Counted from the first letter of the stretch, positions 16,751-24,706 are shown. The stretch: 64,000 bases of DNA from Streptomyces sp. NBC_01283 (GCF_041435335.1 NZ_CP108430.1:7722001-7786000), one strand, 5' to 3'. Notes: a model not told the origin generated them from the letters alone. Numbers and translations are program-made.

Positions 16751-16908
16751 GTGCGAAGGCTCGTACCTGAAGCGTGATTGAGGTCAAGTGCGGCGTGCGT
16801 CACGGGAACTCGGGCCCCTCCACGGCCGACTCCTGAACCGGCGCGGGCGCGACGGTTCCGCGCCGTGGCGTTCACGAGTGTCGGTTCACGAGTGTCAGGA
16901 GAGCGGCC

Positions 16909-17142
16909 ATGAGCGATCGCACCCAACTGCCCCTGCTCTGCGGGTTCCTCGCGTTGCTGGCGGTGATCTTCGCGGTGTCGTACGCCGTGGGTGCGGCCGT
17001 CGGACCGGCCGCACCCGGCACGCAGCGCACCGAGACGGAGACGGAGACGGAGTTGGACACCAACAAGGATCCCGGCGGCGACATGGAGGACATGCACTCC
17101 GGCGGCGACATGGGCGGCATGCATTCCGGAGGCGGCCGATGA
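16909..17142 (+). CDS. Small membrane protein with Met/His-rich tail
   Basis: 77 aa: one N-terminal hydrophobic helix (about residues 8-32), an acidic Thr/Glu linker (TETETETEL) and a C-terminal tail with DMEDMHSGGDMGGMHSGGG. Repeated Met and His separated by one to three residues are typical of periplasmic copper-binding segments; this is inference from composition. Overlaps the next gene start by 4 bp (ATGA). GGAG precedes the ATG, and a 13-bp direct repeat GTTCACGAGTGTC occurs at 16870 and 16884 in the leader. Confidence 0.75.
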   Translation: MSDRTQLPLLCGFLALLAVIFAVSYAVGAAVGPAAPGTQRTETETETELDTNKDPGGDMEDMHSGGDMGGMHSGGGR

Positions 17143-17957
17143 ACGGGTCCGGAGAGACCGGGATCGGCGCGGGCCGTCGCCGCCTGCTGCGGGGCGCGGT
17201 GGCCGGGACGCTGGGCGCGGCCGGACTCGCCGCAGCCTCGGACCACTCGGCGTACCCGGCGGACCGTGACGCTCCCGGGCGGGACCCCGGGCGGGGCGAG
17301 GGGGACGCGAGTTCGCTGAGTGTCGCCCTGTTGCTCTACGACGGATTCACCGCCCTCGACGCCGTCGGGCCGCACGAAGTGCTCTGCCGCGTGCCGGGCG
17401 TCCGCGTGACGACGGTCGCCCGGAAGGAGGGACCGGTCCGTACCGACACCGGCGAACTGGCGCTGGTGGCCGAACGGGCCACGCGTGACATCACCCGGGC
17501 CGACGTACTGCTGGTGCCCGGCGGCGGCGACCGCGGGGTCACGGCCATGATGGAGGACGCCGACGCCCACCGGTGGATCCGCCGCATCCACCGCCACTCC
17601 ACGTGGACCACCTCGGTCTGCACCGGCTCCCTGATCCTGGGCTCGGCGGGCCTGCTCCGGGGACTCCCGGCCACCACCTACTGGGCGTCGCGCCCGTACC
17701 TGGAGAAGGTCGGCGCCGTCTACACCCCGGGCCGCTTCGTCGAGGCAGGGAAGATCATCACGGCGGCGGGTGTCTCCGCGGGCATCGACATGGGCCTGCA
17801 CCTCGCGTCCCGCCTCGCCGACGAGAAGGTCGCCATGGCGATGCAGCTGGCCGTCGAGTACGACCCGGACCCGCCGTACGACACGGGCAGTCCCGAGAAG
17901 GCCGACGCGGAGACGGAGGCCCTGGCACTGAAGCTGCTCGCGGACTCCGCGCGCTAG
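17139..17957 (+). CDS. Tat-exported DJ-1/PfpI-family protein (isonitrile hydratase-like)
   Basis: 272 aa. The N-terminus GRRRLLRGAVAGTLGAAGLAA looks like a twin-arginine signal. From about residue 65 it is a DJ-1/PfpI domain: LYDGFTALDAVGPHEVL, LLVPGGG, and the nucleophile elbow TSVCTGSLILGSAGLLRG with the reactive Cys, closest in style to isonitrile hydratase and AraC-associated amidase-like domains. Exported members are unusual. Start ATG 17139 is coupled to the Met/His-rich small protein gene, so the pair may act together in the cell envelope. Confidence 0.85.
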   Translation: MNGSGETGIGAGRRRLLRGAVAGTLGAAGLAAASDHSAYPADRDAPGRDPGRGEGDASSLSVALLLYDGFTALDAVGPHEVLCRVPGVRVTTVARKEGPVRTDTGELALVAERATRDITRADVLLVPGGGDRGVTAMMEDADAHRWIRRIHRHSTWTTSVCTGSLILGSAGLLRGLPATTYWASRPYLEKVGAVYTPGRFVEAGKIITAAGVSAGIDMGLHLASRLADEKVAMAMQLAVEYDPDPPYDTGSPEKADAETEALALKLLADSAR

Positions 17958-18108
17958 TTCTCCCCCCTCAGGGGTCGGGGTGGCGGGCCGTCCAGTTCCT
18001 GCGGGCCGATGTGCCGTGGCTCACATGTCCGGTGGGGCTGAGCGGGCCGGGTGCATTTCGCGTACCCGTCCGTGAAACGAGTGGCGCGAATGCAAGGATG
18101 GCCCCGCC

Positions 18109-18867
18109 ATGACTGCTGGGTGGTGTTCTCGCGCGGTACGGGCTGCGGTGTTCGCGGCCGCCTGTGTGCTGCTCGCTGCCCTGGGCCACGTGCTGATGTC
18201 GGGGACTCCGCTGCCCTGGTGGACGCTGGGCGCCGGAGCCGCCGGCGTCGGCGGCACGGCGTGGCTGCTGGCCGGGCGCGAGCGGGGACTGCCCCTGGTC
18301 GTCTCCCTCGCGGTGGCCGCCCAGGCCGCCCTGCACTCGGGGTTCTCCCTGGCCCAGGCCGCCGCGCGGCCCGCGGGCGGGGTGCCGCTGGTGCGGCGCT
18401 GGGTGCGGCACATGCTCTGCGCCGCACCCATGGGCCCCGACTCCATGGGGGCCATGGGGAGGGGCCAGGGTTCGGCCATGTCGGCGCCGGCGCCCGGGTC
18501 GGGAGCAACTCCCGTGCCCGCCATGCCCACGTCGTCGATGGCCTCCTCCATGGAGCACATGGATCACATGGGCGGCGGCCACGACATGGGCGGCATGTCG
18601 CCGACCGGCATGCTCGCCGCCCACCTTCTCGCCGCGCTCCTCTGCGGCCTCTGGCTCGCGCACGGCGAACGCGCGGCCTTCCGCGTCGCGCGTGCCTTCG
18701 CCGGGTGGCTCGTCGCCCCGCTGCGAGTGCCTCTCGCGTTGCCCACGCCCGCGCACCGGCCCCGCATCCGGCCCCACCGCCACCGTTCGGCGGGCCGGCC
18801 GCGGCAGTTGCTCCTCGTGCACGCCATCACTTCTCGGGGTCCGCCCGCCGGGACCGCTGTCGCCTGA
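18109..18867 (+). CDS. Polytopic membrane protein with Met/His-rich loop
   Basis: 252 aa with about four hydrophobic helices: two to three before residue 90, a long loop, and another helix near residue 170. The loop is very rich in Met, Gly, Ser and His (SSMEHMDHMGGGHDMGGM), again a copper-binding style of composition. The tail is basic and Pro/Arg/His-rich. No enzymatic family recognised. It lies between the DJ-1 operon and an ECF sigma factor gene, and I infer a metal-stress envelope function. Confidence 0.7.
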   Translation: MTAGWCSRAVRAAVFAAACVLLAALGHVLMSGTPLPWWTLGAGAAGVGGTAWLLAGRERGLPLVVSLAVAAQAALHSGFSLAQAAARPAGGVPLVRRWVRHMLCAAPMGPDSMGAMGRGQGSAMSAPAPGSGATPVPAMPTSSMASSMEHMDHMGGGHDMGGMSPTGMLAAHLLAALLCGLWLAHGERAAFRVARAFAGWLVAPLRVPLALPTPAHRPRIRPHRHRSAGRPRQLLLVHAITSRGPPAGTAVA

Positions 18868-18973
18868 CAGCTGGTTCCCCGACGCCGTTCCCGTGCGCCA
18901 CGTCGCGCGTCCCGACGGCTCGGGCATCGGCCGTACGCACTCGTGTGCGGCCGTACCCCCCTCACCGGACCCG

Positions 18974-19005
18974 CCGGACGCACCTGCGTACGCAGGTGCG
19001 TCCGG
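18974..19005. promoter_or_regulatory. Perfect 32-bp palindrome upstream of the ECF sigma gene
   Basis: Half-site CCGGACGCACCTGCGT (18974-18989) is followed directly by its exact reverse complement to 19005. No loop bases and no T-run follow, so a cruciform or dimeric operator is as likely as a terminator for the upstream gene. It ends 35 bp before the sigma factor start codon. Confidence 0.7.
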
Positions 19006-19040
19006 GGCCCGGATCTCCGGATTCGCGAGAAGGACACCAG

Positions 19041-19634
19041 GTGATCATTCCTGCCCTGCCCAGCTCACCCGACGAGTCGATAACGGCCTGGGCGCTCGCC
19101 GCCCGCGCCGGGGACCCCGAAGCGGTCGAGCATTTCGTACGCGCCCTGCACCGGGACGTCCGCCGGTACGTGACGTACCTCGGCGGCGACCCGCAGGCCG
19201 CCGACGACCTGACGCAGGACACGTTCCTGCGGGCTCTCGGCAGCCTGCACCGTTTCGAAGGGCGCTCGTCCGCCCGAACGTGGCTGCTGTCCATCGCCCG
19301 GCGCGCGGTGATCGACAGCCTGCGGCACGCTGCGGCCAGGCCCCGCCTCTGCGACACGGACGACTGGCAGTCGGCCGCGGAGCGGGCCCAGCCGAGGGGT
19401 CTGCCGGGCTTCGACGACGGCGTGGTCCTCGCCGACCTGCTGGCGACGCTGCCCGACGAACGGCGTGAGGCCTTCGTCCTCACCCAGCTCCTCGGGCTGC
19501 CCTATGCGGAGGCCGCGCTGCTCACCGGCTGTCCGGTGGGCACGGTCCGCTCGCGGGTGGCGCGGGCCCGCATCGCTCTGATGGAGCGGCTGCGGGAGGC
19601 CGAACGCCCGGCGCCGGTGGGCGCCGCTGCCTGA
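19041..19634 (+). CDS. ECF-type RNA polymerase sigma factor
   Basis: 197 aa. Sigma region 2 (about residues 25-95: DPQAADDLTQDTFLRAL, then FEGRSSARTWLLSIARR) and region 4 (about 130-185: LLATLPDERREAFVLTQLLG, then CPVGTVRSRVARAR). The GTG at 19041 is preceded by GAAGGA. No anti-sigma gene follows, which would be usual, so control may lie at transcription through the palindrome upstream. Its neighbourhood suggests the regulon concerns envelope or metal stress. Confidence 0.93.
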   Translation: MIIPALPSSPDESITAWALAARAGDPEAVEHFVRALHRDVRRYVTYLGGDPQAADDLTQDTFLRALGSLHRFEGRSSARTWLLSIARRAVIDSLRHAAARPRLCDTDDWQSAAERAQPRGLPGFDDGVVLADLLATLPDERREAFVLTQLLGLPYAEAALLTGCPVGTVRSRVARARIALMERLREAERPAPVGAAA

Positions 19635-19696
19635 CGCGCTGACCGGCCGCTCGGCCGCTCTTCTGCCCGGCCGTCCGGCTTGCTGCCGGGCGGCCG

Positions 19697-19775
19697 TCAG
19701 CCGGCGCGGGCGGCCAGCTCCGCGTGCGCCGCCCGCACCTCGTCCACGGCCTGCTGGTGGGCTACTGCGAGTCCA
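19697..19775 (-). pseudogene. Minus-strand 3' gene fragment
   Basis: Minus-strand codons ending in TGA at 19697 read AHQQAVDEVRAAHAELAARAG, a plausible alpha-helical protein C-terminus, but upstream codons lose coding character at about 19775, where the plus-strand fragment begins. Family not identifiable. Confidence 0.3.
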
Positions 19776-19982
19776 TCAACGGAACGGCCATATACGGCCC
19801 GAAGGGAAGGCCACGGACGGCGGAGGCTGGGCCGAGAAGGGCGAGACCGACCCCTCGAAGCCATCGCCGCCTGCATGTTCGCCGACGGTTCGGTGATCGA
19901 CGCCTGGGGGCTCAAGTACCACTCGGGTGATGTGATCCGGGTCGCGGACCTGACGAAGAAGTTCCGCGCGGACATCCCGTAG
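19745..19982 (+). pseudogene. Frameshifted plus-strand gene fragment
   Basis: Three protein-like segments follow each other in three frames: VGYCESINGTAIYGPKG (frame of 19751), KATDGGGWAEKGETDPSKP (frame of 19807), and IAACMFADGSVIDAWGLKYH onward to ADIP and a TAG at 19980-19982 (frame of 19863). Two indels would restore one reading frame. Parent family unknown. Confidence 0.4.
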
Positions 19983-19985
19983 GGG

Positions 19986-20900
19986 TTACGGGGCGGGGCG
20001 CCCCAAGGCCGCGAGCTGGGCCGGAGTCAGACGCTCCGGCCCGGCACGGCCCAGGGCGTCGGCCACGCGGTCCGCGGGCCAGCCCAGCGCGGTCGCGAGC
20101 CGGTCCGCCGGGAGAGGGGCGCCCACGTGGCGCAGCGCGGCCAGCACGGTCAACGCGTCGTCGACGGCTCCGGAGCCACCGCCCGGGTCGCCGCTCGGGC
20201 CGCTGCTCATCTCGCCGCCCATCTCGCCGTTCATGTCGTCGCTCAGGGTCGCGAAGAACTGGCTCATCTGGGCGAGCCGGGCCCCGGCAGGCGTCGCCGC
20301 GTCGAGGACATCGACGCCTCGCTGCGCGGTCTCCGCCCACATCGCGTGCTTCCGAGCGCTCGTCAGCCAGGCCTGGAGCCATACGTCGTCGTCGATGACG
20401 TACCGCTGGCGACGGTGTCCCGGCTCCCGTACGCGCCGAATGACCTCAAGGCTCTCCAGATAGCCGACGGCCAGGGACACCGACGCGGCGCTGACCCGCA
20501 GCCGCTGGACCAGGTCGGCGGCGGTGAGACTTCCGGAGTCGTCCGTGATCAGGCGGGCGAGCACCCGCGCGGCCATGCGGGGCACCCCGGTCCTGACCAT
20601 GAGCGCCGCGAGCTCCTCGGCGAAGTCGCGTACGGCAGCGGGGTCGCGTCCGTACGCGTCGTCGCGAGGGGTGGCCGGATCCCGGCGCGGCAGCCGCCTG
20701 CGCCGGCGGGCGCGCCGTTCGGTGGCGAGGTGGGCGTGGTCGACGCGGTATCCCTCGGGCCCGCCGTTGCGCGACACCTCGCGGCTTACGGTCGATGTCG
20801 GCCTGTCGATGCGCCGGGCGATCTCGGCGTACCCGAGCCCCTCGGCGAGGCCCGCGCCGATGTGCCGGCGGTCCTGGTGGGTCAGCCTGCCCCCTGGCAT
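19986..20900 (-). CDS. GbsR/MarR-like regulator fused to an IS30-type HTH
   Basis: 304 aa. Residues 1-50 match the HTH_38 DNA-binding domain of IS30 transposases (LTHQDRRHIGAGLAEGLGYAEIA, then STVSREVSRNGG). Residues about 85-200 form a winged-helix GbsR/MarR domain (GVPRMAARVLARLI, LVQRLRVSAASVS). The C-terminus repeats a helical segment with a short Met-rich stretch (DDMNGEMGGEM). Such double-HTH regulators control divergent ABC exporters; the DrrAB-like genes start 197 bp away on the other strand. Confidence 0.88.
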   Translation of the reverse strand: MPGGRLTHQDRRHIGAGLAEGLGYAEIARRIDRPTSTVSREVSRNGGPEGYRVDHAHLATERRARRRRRLPRRDPATPRDDAYGRDPAAVRDFAEELAALMVRTGVPRMAARVLARLITDDSGSLTAADLVQRLRVSAASVSLAVGYLESLEVIRRVREPGHRRQRYVIDDDVWLQAWLTSARKHAMWAETAQRGVDVLDAATPAGARLAQMSQFFATLSDDMNGEMGGEMSSGPSGDPGGGSGAVDDALTVLAALRHVGAPLPADRLATALGWPADRVADALGRAGPERLTPAQLAALGRPAP

Positions 20901-20935
20901 GAGCGTCGGCCTCCCTTCTCCTCGGGTTCAACGGT

Positions 20936-21032
20936 TTGCGTTCATCGGCAAGTCCATTGCAATGAAGCGGCCAAATACCCCAACGGGAGTACCCGTCCGT
21001 CCAGTTATCCATTGAAGGGGAATTGAACGCAA
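20936..21032. promoter_or_regulatory. Separated inverted sites TTGCGTTCA / TGAACGCAA in the divergent promoter region
   Basis: TTGCGTTCA at 20936-20944 and its exact complement TGAACGCAA at 21024-21032 flank the divergent region between the GbsR-like gene and the ABC exporter. They could be paired operator sites for the double-HTH regulator. The region is locally AT-richer than its surroundings. Confidence 0.35.
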
Positions 21033-21096
21033 CGTAACTTCGCCGATATCTGAAGAGACCTCAGGGGGATCTGAAGGGATACGGGGAGGAGGCGAA

Positions 21097-22038
21097 GTGA
21101 CGACGACGAGCGAGGACGTCGTGCTCGATGTCGAGGGGCTGCGCATGCGCTACGGCACGGCCGAGGTGCTGCGTGACGTGACGTTCCGGGCGCGGCACGG
21201 CGAGGTGCTCGCCCTGCTCGGGCCGAACGGGGCGGGCAAGAGCACCACCATCGAGATCATGGAAGGGTTCCGCATGCGCTCGGCGGGCCGGGTCCAGGTG
21301 CTCGGAACGGACCCGGCGCTCGGCACCGAGGCATGGCGTGCGCGGATCGGGGTCGTCCTGCAGTCCTGGCGCGACCATGGCAAGTGGCGGGTGCGGGAGC
21401 TGCTCGCGCACCTCGGGACGTACTACGCGCCCTACTCCACCGGCGCGATCCGGCGACCGTGGGACACCGACGAACTCATGGCCGCGGTCGGCCTGACCGC
21501 GCACGCGGGCAAGAAGATCAAGACGTTGTCCGGCGGACAGCGGCGCAGGCTGGACGTGGCGATCGGCATCGTGGGCCGCCCCGAAGTGCTGTTCCTGGAC
21601 GAGCCGACCGCGGGCTTCGATCCGGAGGCCCGGCAGGAGTTCCACGACCTCGTCCACCGGCTCGCCGCCGATCACGAGACCACGATCCTGCTCACCACGC
21701 ACGACCTGGACGAGGCGGGCAAGCTCGCCGACCGCATCATGATCCTCTCCGGGGGACGGATCATCGCCGACGGTTCGCCGGACGGCCTGGCGCGGCGGAT
21801 CGCTGGGGAGGACGAGGTCCGCTGGACGTGCGGTGGACAGCGTTTCGTGAGGTCGACGCCGGAATCGACGGCGTTCGTCCGCGCGTTGTTCCTCGAGTAC
21901 GGCGACGCCGTGGACGAACTGGAGGTCCGCAGGGCCTCGTTGGAGGACACCTACCTGGCACTGGTACGCCGCCAGGGCGAGGCCGCGGGCAACGGGACCG
22001 CGATCCAGCCCGCGGAGGCGCCGGTGGTGGCCCGGTGA
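21097..22038 (+). CDS. ABC transporter ATP-binding protein (DrrA-like)
   Basis: 313 aa. Walker A GPNGAGKST, signature LSGGQRRRLDVAIG, Walker B VLFLDEPTAGFD and H-loop TTHD are all present, with the DrrA-type C-terminal extension of about 80 residues. It energises the permease encoded next (GTGA overlap). Such pairs export hydrophobic compounds or antibiotics. GTG start at 21097 with GGGGAGGA upstream. Probably repressed by the divergent GbsR-like protein. Confidence 0.94.
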   Translation: MTTTSEDVVLDVEGLRMRYGTAEVLRDVTFRARHGEVLALLGPNGAGKSTTIEIMEGFRMRSAGRVQVLGTDPALGTEAWRARIGVVLQSWRDHGKWRVRELLAHLGTYYAPYSTGAIRRPWDTDELMAAVGLTAHAGKKIKTLSGGQRRRLDVAIGIVGRPEVLFLDEPTAGFDPEARQEFHDLVHRLAADHETTILLTTHDLDEAGKLADRIMILSGGRIIADGSPDGLARRIAGEDEVRWTCGGQRFVRSTPESTAFVRALFLEYGDAVDELEVRRASLEDTYLALVRRQGEAAGNGTAIQPAEAPVVAR

Positions 22039-22883
22039 ACGCGACGAGCGTTGCGGTCAGGGCGGGTTGGAGCCGTGGCCTGATCGAACTGCGGCAGTCG
22101 TTCACCAACGGCGGCGATGTGCTCTCGCACCTGCTCTGGCCGGTGCTGATGCTGACCGTCATGTTCTTCATGAGGGACACGGCGTTCGGCACGAGCGGAC
22201 TCCTGCTCGGCACCCTGGCCCTGCCGAGCATCCTCGGCATGAACGCGGCGATGGGCATGGTGAGCATGAGCCAGGCGCTCACCGCCGAACGCGAGGACGG
22301 CACCCTGCTGCGCGCCAAGGCCACGCCGAACGGGATGCCGGGCTATCTGATCGGCAAGGTCGTCTCCGTGGCCGGCGGTCTGCTGGCCGACCTCGCGATC
22401 CTGCTGATCCCCGGGATGCTGATCGTCGGGGGTCTCGCGATCGGCGGCCCCGGCTCCTGGCTGACGCTGACCTGGGTGCTCGTCCTCGGGCTGATCGCGA
22501 CGCTGCCCATCGGGGCGATCCTGGGCTCGGTGTTCACCAGCGCGCGCAGCCAGGGCCTGATCCAGCTGCCGGTCCTCGGCATGATCGCGATCTCCGGCAT
22601 CTTCTACCCGGTCACCGCCCTGCCGGACTGGCTGCAATGGGTCGCCCAGGCGTTCCCCATCTACTGGCTCGGCCTGGGCATGCGCTCGGCCCTCCTGCCG
22701 GACCACGCGGCCACCATCGAGATCGCCGCCTCCTGGCGACACTGGGAGACGGCCGGCGCCCTGGGATTCTGGGCCGCACTGGGCCTGCTGGTGGCCCCGA
22801 CGGTACTGCGCCGCATGGCCCGCAGAGAGTCGGGCTCCCACGTGGCACGACGCCGGGAGAGGGCGTTGCAGAGGGTGGGGTGA
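22035..22883 (+). CDS. ABC-2 type permease (DrrB-like)
   Basis: 282 aa with six hydrophobic helices, a conserved cytoplasmic block LTAEREDGTLLRAKATPNG and the helix pair around IAISGIFYPVTALPDWLQW, both typical of ABC-2 drug/lipid exporters. GTG start at 22035 overlaps the stop of the ATPase gene. It forms the membrane channel of the exporter. Confidence 0.93.
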   Translation: MNATSVAVRAGWSRGLIELRQSFTNGGDVLSHLLWPVLMLTVMFFMRDTAFGTSGLLLGTLALPSILGMNAAMGMVSMSQALTAEREDGTLLRAKATPNGMPGYLIGKVVSVAGGLLADLAILLIPGMLIVGGLAIGGPGSWLTLTWVLVLGLIATLPIGAILGSVFTSARSQGLIQLPVLGMIAISGIFYPVTALPDWLQWVAQAFPIYWLGLGMRSALLPDHAATIEIAASWRHWETAGALGFWAALGLLVAPTVLRRMARRESGSHVARRRERALQRVG

Positions 22884-23130
22884 GGTGCCGCGGGTTTGGC
22901 CAGGGGGTGCGGTGCTGGGCGACGGTGGCGGTCAAGGGGGGGTGGGGGGCTTGGGCGGAGGGTTCTCGTCAAGGCACGCGGGGGTCTCGACGGACCCCGC
23001 CACGGGGCGCGAGGCTTGCTCGACGGGTTCCTGTCAGGGGTGTGCGGGAGCTGGGGTGAAGGGTCCTGCCGGGGTGCGGGTGTGTGGGTGACGGATGCCG
23101 TCAAGGCGCGGGGTTTGTGTGACGGGCTGC

Positions 23131-23180
23131 CCCGTAAGGGGCGCGAGGAACCGCGCGACCAGCCCCCACCGGGCCCGCAG
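23131..23180 (+). repeat. Streptomyces-type dispersed intergenic repeat
   Basis: The segment starting GCCCCGTAAGGGGCGCGAGG and continuing through ACCGCGCGACCAGCCCCC resembles the short GC-rich element scattered through intergenic regions of Streptomyces chromosomes. The first part forms a small GCCCC-GTAA-GGGGC hairpin. Identification is from memory of the consensus, not a search. Confidence 0.5.
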
Positions 23181-23299
23181 GTCGTCCAACGGGCCGTGGG
23201 GGTTTCCCCGCCGGGCCGCAGGCACTTCACTCGCGCCCGCCGGTCGTCCCCCGGGCCGAGGGGGACGTGCAACCGGGCCAAGTGGACGCCCATCGGGCC

Positions 23300-23338
23300 C
23301 CGGGGGCTCCATCCGGGCCCGCGGGATGGAGCCCCCGG
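23300..23338. terminator. Strong hairpin, probable bidirectional terminator
   Basis: Perfect 15-bp stem CCGGGGGCTCCATCC (23300-23314) / complement (23324-23338), 9-nt loop. It sits between the ABC permease and the convergent CoA-binding gene. It lacks a T-run, as is common for Streptomyces terminators. Confidence 0.7.
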
Positions 23339-23370
23339 CCCGCAGGGCGAGAGCCGCTACCGGCGGAGCG

Positions 23371-23775
23371 TCACAGCATGGGGAGTTCGATCGCCGGGCA
23401 GCGGTCCATCACCATGTCCAGGCCCGCGGCCCGCGTCCGCTCGAACGCCGCCTCGTCGATGACGCCGAGCTGGAACCACACCGCCTGCGCCCCGATCGCG
23501 ACGGCTTCCTCGGCGGCCTGGCCCGCGAGGGCGCTGTTGAGGAAGACGTCGACGACGTCGATCTTGAAGGGCACGGCGGAGAGGGACGGATAGCCCTTCT
23601 CGCCGTGCACCGTCTCCGCCTTCGGGTGGATCGGGACGATCCGCTTTCCGTAGCGCTGCAGGACGCCCGCGACCCCGTACGCCGCTCGCTCCTCGTTCGT
23701 GGACAGGCCCACGACCGCCCAGGTGTCCCCGAGTTCCGTCAGGATCTTGCGCACTGTTGCCGGATCGCCGTACAC
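23371..23775 (-). CDS. CoA-binding domain protein (YccU-like)
   Basis: 134 aa, a single Rossmann-type CoA-binding domain of the succinyl-CoA-synthetase-alpha/YccU family: WAVVGLSTNEERAAYGVAGVLQRYG, then IVPIHPKAETVHGEKGYPSL, then CPAIELP at the end. Usually cytoplasmic and of unknown exact role. GTG start at 23775, preceded by AAGGAG. The 13-bp repeat array lies 59 bp upstream. Confidence 0.9.
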   Translation of the reverse strand: MYGDPATVRKILTELGDTWAVVGLSTNEERAAYGVAGVLQRYGKRIVPIHPKAETVHGEKGYPSLSAVPFKIDVVDVFLNSALAGQAAEEAVAIGAQAVWFQLGVIDEAAFERTRAAGLDMVMDRCPAIELPML

Positions 23776-23833
23776 GTCCCGCTCCTTCTGCCGCCGGTGG
23801 TCGGATGACTGCGCGTCCGTGTCGGACCGGTAC

Positions 23834-23898
23834 GTCAGACACGTAGGTCAGACACGTATGTCAGACACGTATGTCAGACACGTATGTCAGACACGGAC
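23834..23898. repeat. Five tandem copies of a 13-bp unit GTCAGACACGTAT
   Basis: Units start at 23834, 23847, 23860, 23873 and 23886; the first and last are slightly degenerate and further GTCAG pieces follow at 23899 and 23911. The junctions create repeated TGTC-A-GACA palindromes. The array lies upstream of the CoA-binding gene and immediately downstream of the terD-like gene. Confidence 0.85.
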
Positions 23899-23911
23899 GT
23901 CAGCTCGTACG

Positions 23912-24487
23912 TCAGACGTTGACGCCGAAGTCCGACGCGATGCCGCGCAGCCCACTCGCATAACCCTGGCCGACCGCGCGGAATTTCCACTCCGTGCCGT
24001 GCCGGTAGAGCTCGCCGAAGACCATGGCGGTCTCGGTGGAGGCGTCCTCGGAGAGGTCGTAGCGGGCGATCTCCGCGTTGTCGGCCTGGTTGACCACGCG
24101 GATGAAGGCGTTGCGGACCTGGCCGAAGCTCTGGCCGCGGTTCTCGGCGTCGTGGATGGACACCGGGAAGACGATCTTCGTGATCGTGGCCGGGACCGCG
24201 GCGAGGTTCACCTTCACGGCCTCGTCGTCGCCCTCGCCCTCACCCGTGAGGTTGTCGCCGGTGTGCTCGACCGAGCCGTCGGGGCTCTTGAGCTGGTTGT
24301 AGAAGATGAAGTGCTGGTCGGACACGACCTTCCCCGAGTCGTCGCAGAGCAGTGCGCTGGCGTCCAGGTCGTAGTCCGTGCCGGTGGTCGTGCGGACGTC
24401 CCAGCCCAGGCCGACCAGGACGGCGGTGAGGCCGGGGGCCTCCTTGCTGAGCGAGACATTGCCGCCCTTGGCCAGGGAAACTCCCAC
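23912..24487 (-). CDS. TerD-family stress protein
   Basis: 191 aa, the standard length for TerD. It opens [20 protein letters not shown] and carries the calcium-binding blocks [11 protein letters not shown] and the ISIH-like [18 protein letters not shown], plus [20 protein letters not shown]. TerD proteins bind calcium and belong to the tellurite/chemical-stress (Ter) system at the membrane. A BlaI-like palindrome (24550-24565) overlaps its probable -10 (TAGATT), so it is likely repressed by a BlaI/MecI-type protein. Confidence 0.95.
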   Translation of the reverse strand: MGVSLAKGGNVSLSKEAPGLTAVLVGLGWDVRTTTGTDYDLDASALLCDDSGKVVSDQHFIFYNQLKSPDGSVEHTGDNLTGEGEGDDEAVKVNLAAVPATITKIVFPVSIHDAENRGQSFGQVRNAFIRVVNQADNAEIARYDLSEDASTETAMVFGELYRHGTEWKFRAVGQGYASGLRGIASDFGVNV

Positions 24488-24549
24488 GATGTCCTCCTGA
24501 AGTCCTGAGGTGAATGCGTACCGGCCGTGGTCAGGACCGGAACGTAAAA

Positions 24550-24565
24550 TCTACAGCACTGTAGA
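24550..24565. promoter_or_regulatory. BlaI/MecI-type operator upstream of the terD-like gene
   Basis: TCTACAG-CA-CTGTAGA, a perfect palindrome with 7-bp arms. TACA...TGTA half-sites are the known recognition core of BlaI/MecI/CopY repressors. It overlaps the likely terD promoter and resembles the palindrome at 25522-25543. Confidence 0.6.
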
Positions 24566-24706
24566 AATGATGGTCGCTGGGGTGGCGTCCCCCCGCTACC
24601 GCGTCCCGTTACGATGTGGCGCTCCTCGATGAGCCGTCAAGGGCGCCGTCAACAGCGCCGTCGGGAGTGCGGTCGCGAGAGCCGTCACGGCAGGAGGGGT
24701 GCGGGC

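Larger units (their letters stand above)
19635..19985. other. 351-bp region with converging gene remnants
   Basis: No intact gene is seen between the sigma gene and the GbsR-like gene. The left part carries a minus-strand C-terminal fragment; the right part carries a plus-strand fragment spread over three frames. The two meet near 19775. Confidence 0.4.
22884..23370. other. 487-bp G-rich intergenic region with dispersed repeat and terminator
   Basis: Between convergent genes. No coding signal is seen. It is G-rich on the plus strand, holds recurring pieces (GGGGCGCGAGG at about 23003 and 23138; GTCAAGG several times), one copy of a Streptomyces-type interspersed repeat, and a strong hairpin at the right end. 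Confidence 0.6.

Noticed and set aside
19986..20150. Insertion sequence based on IS30-like HTH
   Set aside because: Only the HTH domain is similar; there is no DDE catalytic domain, inverted repeats or target duplication.
20920..20945. tRNA T-loop-like sequence GGTTCAAC
   Set aside because: No acceptor stem, anticodon stem or D-loop could be built around it.
23834..23898. Possible CRISPR array
   Set aside because: The 13-bp units are directly adjacent without spacers and no cas genes are near.
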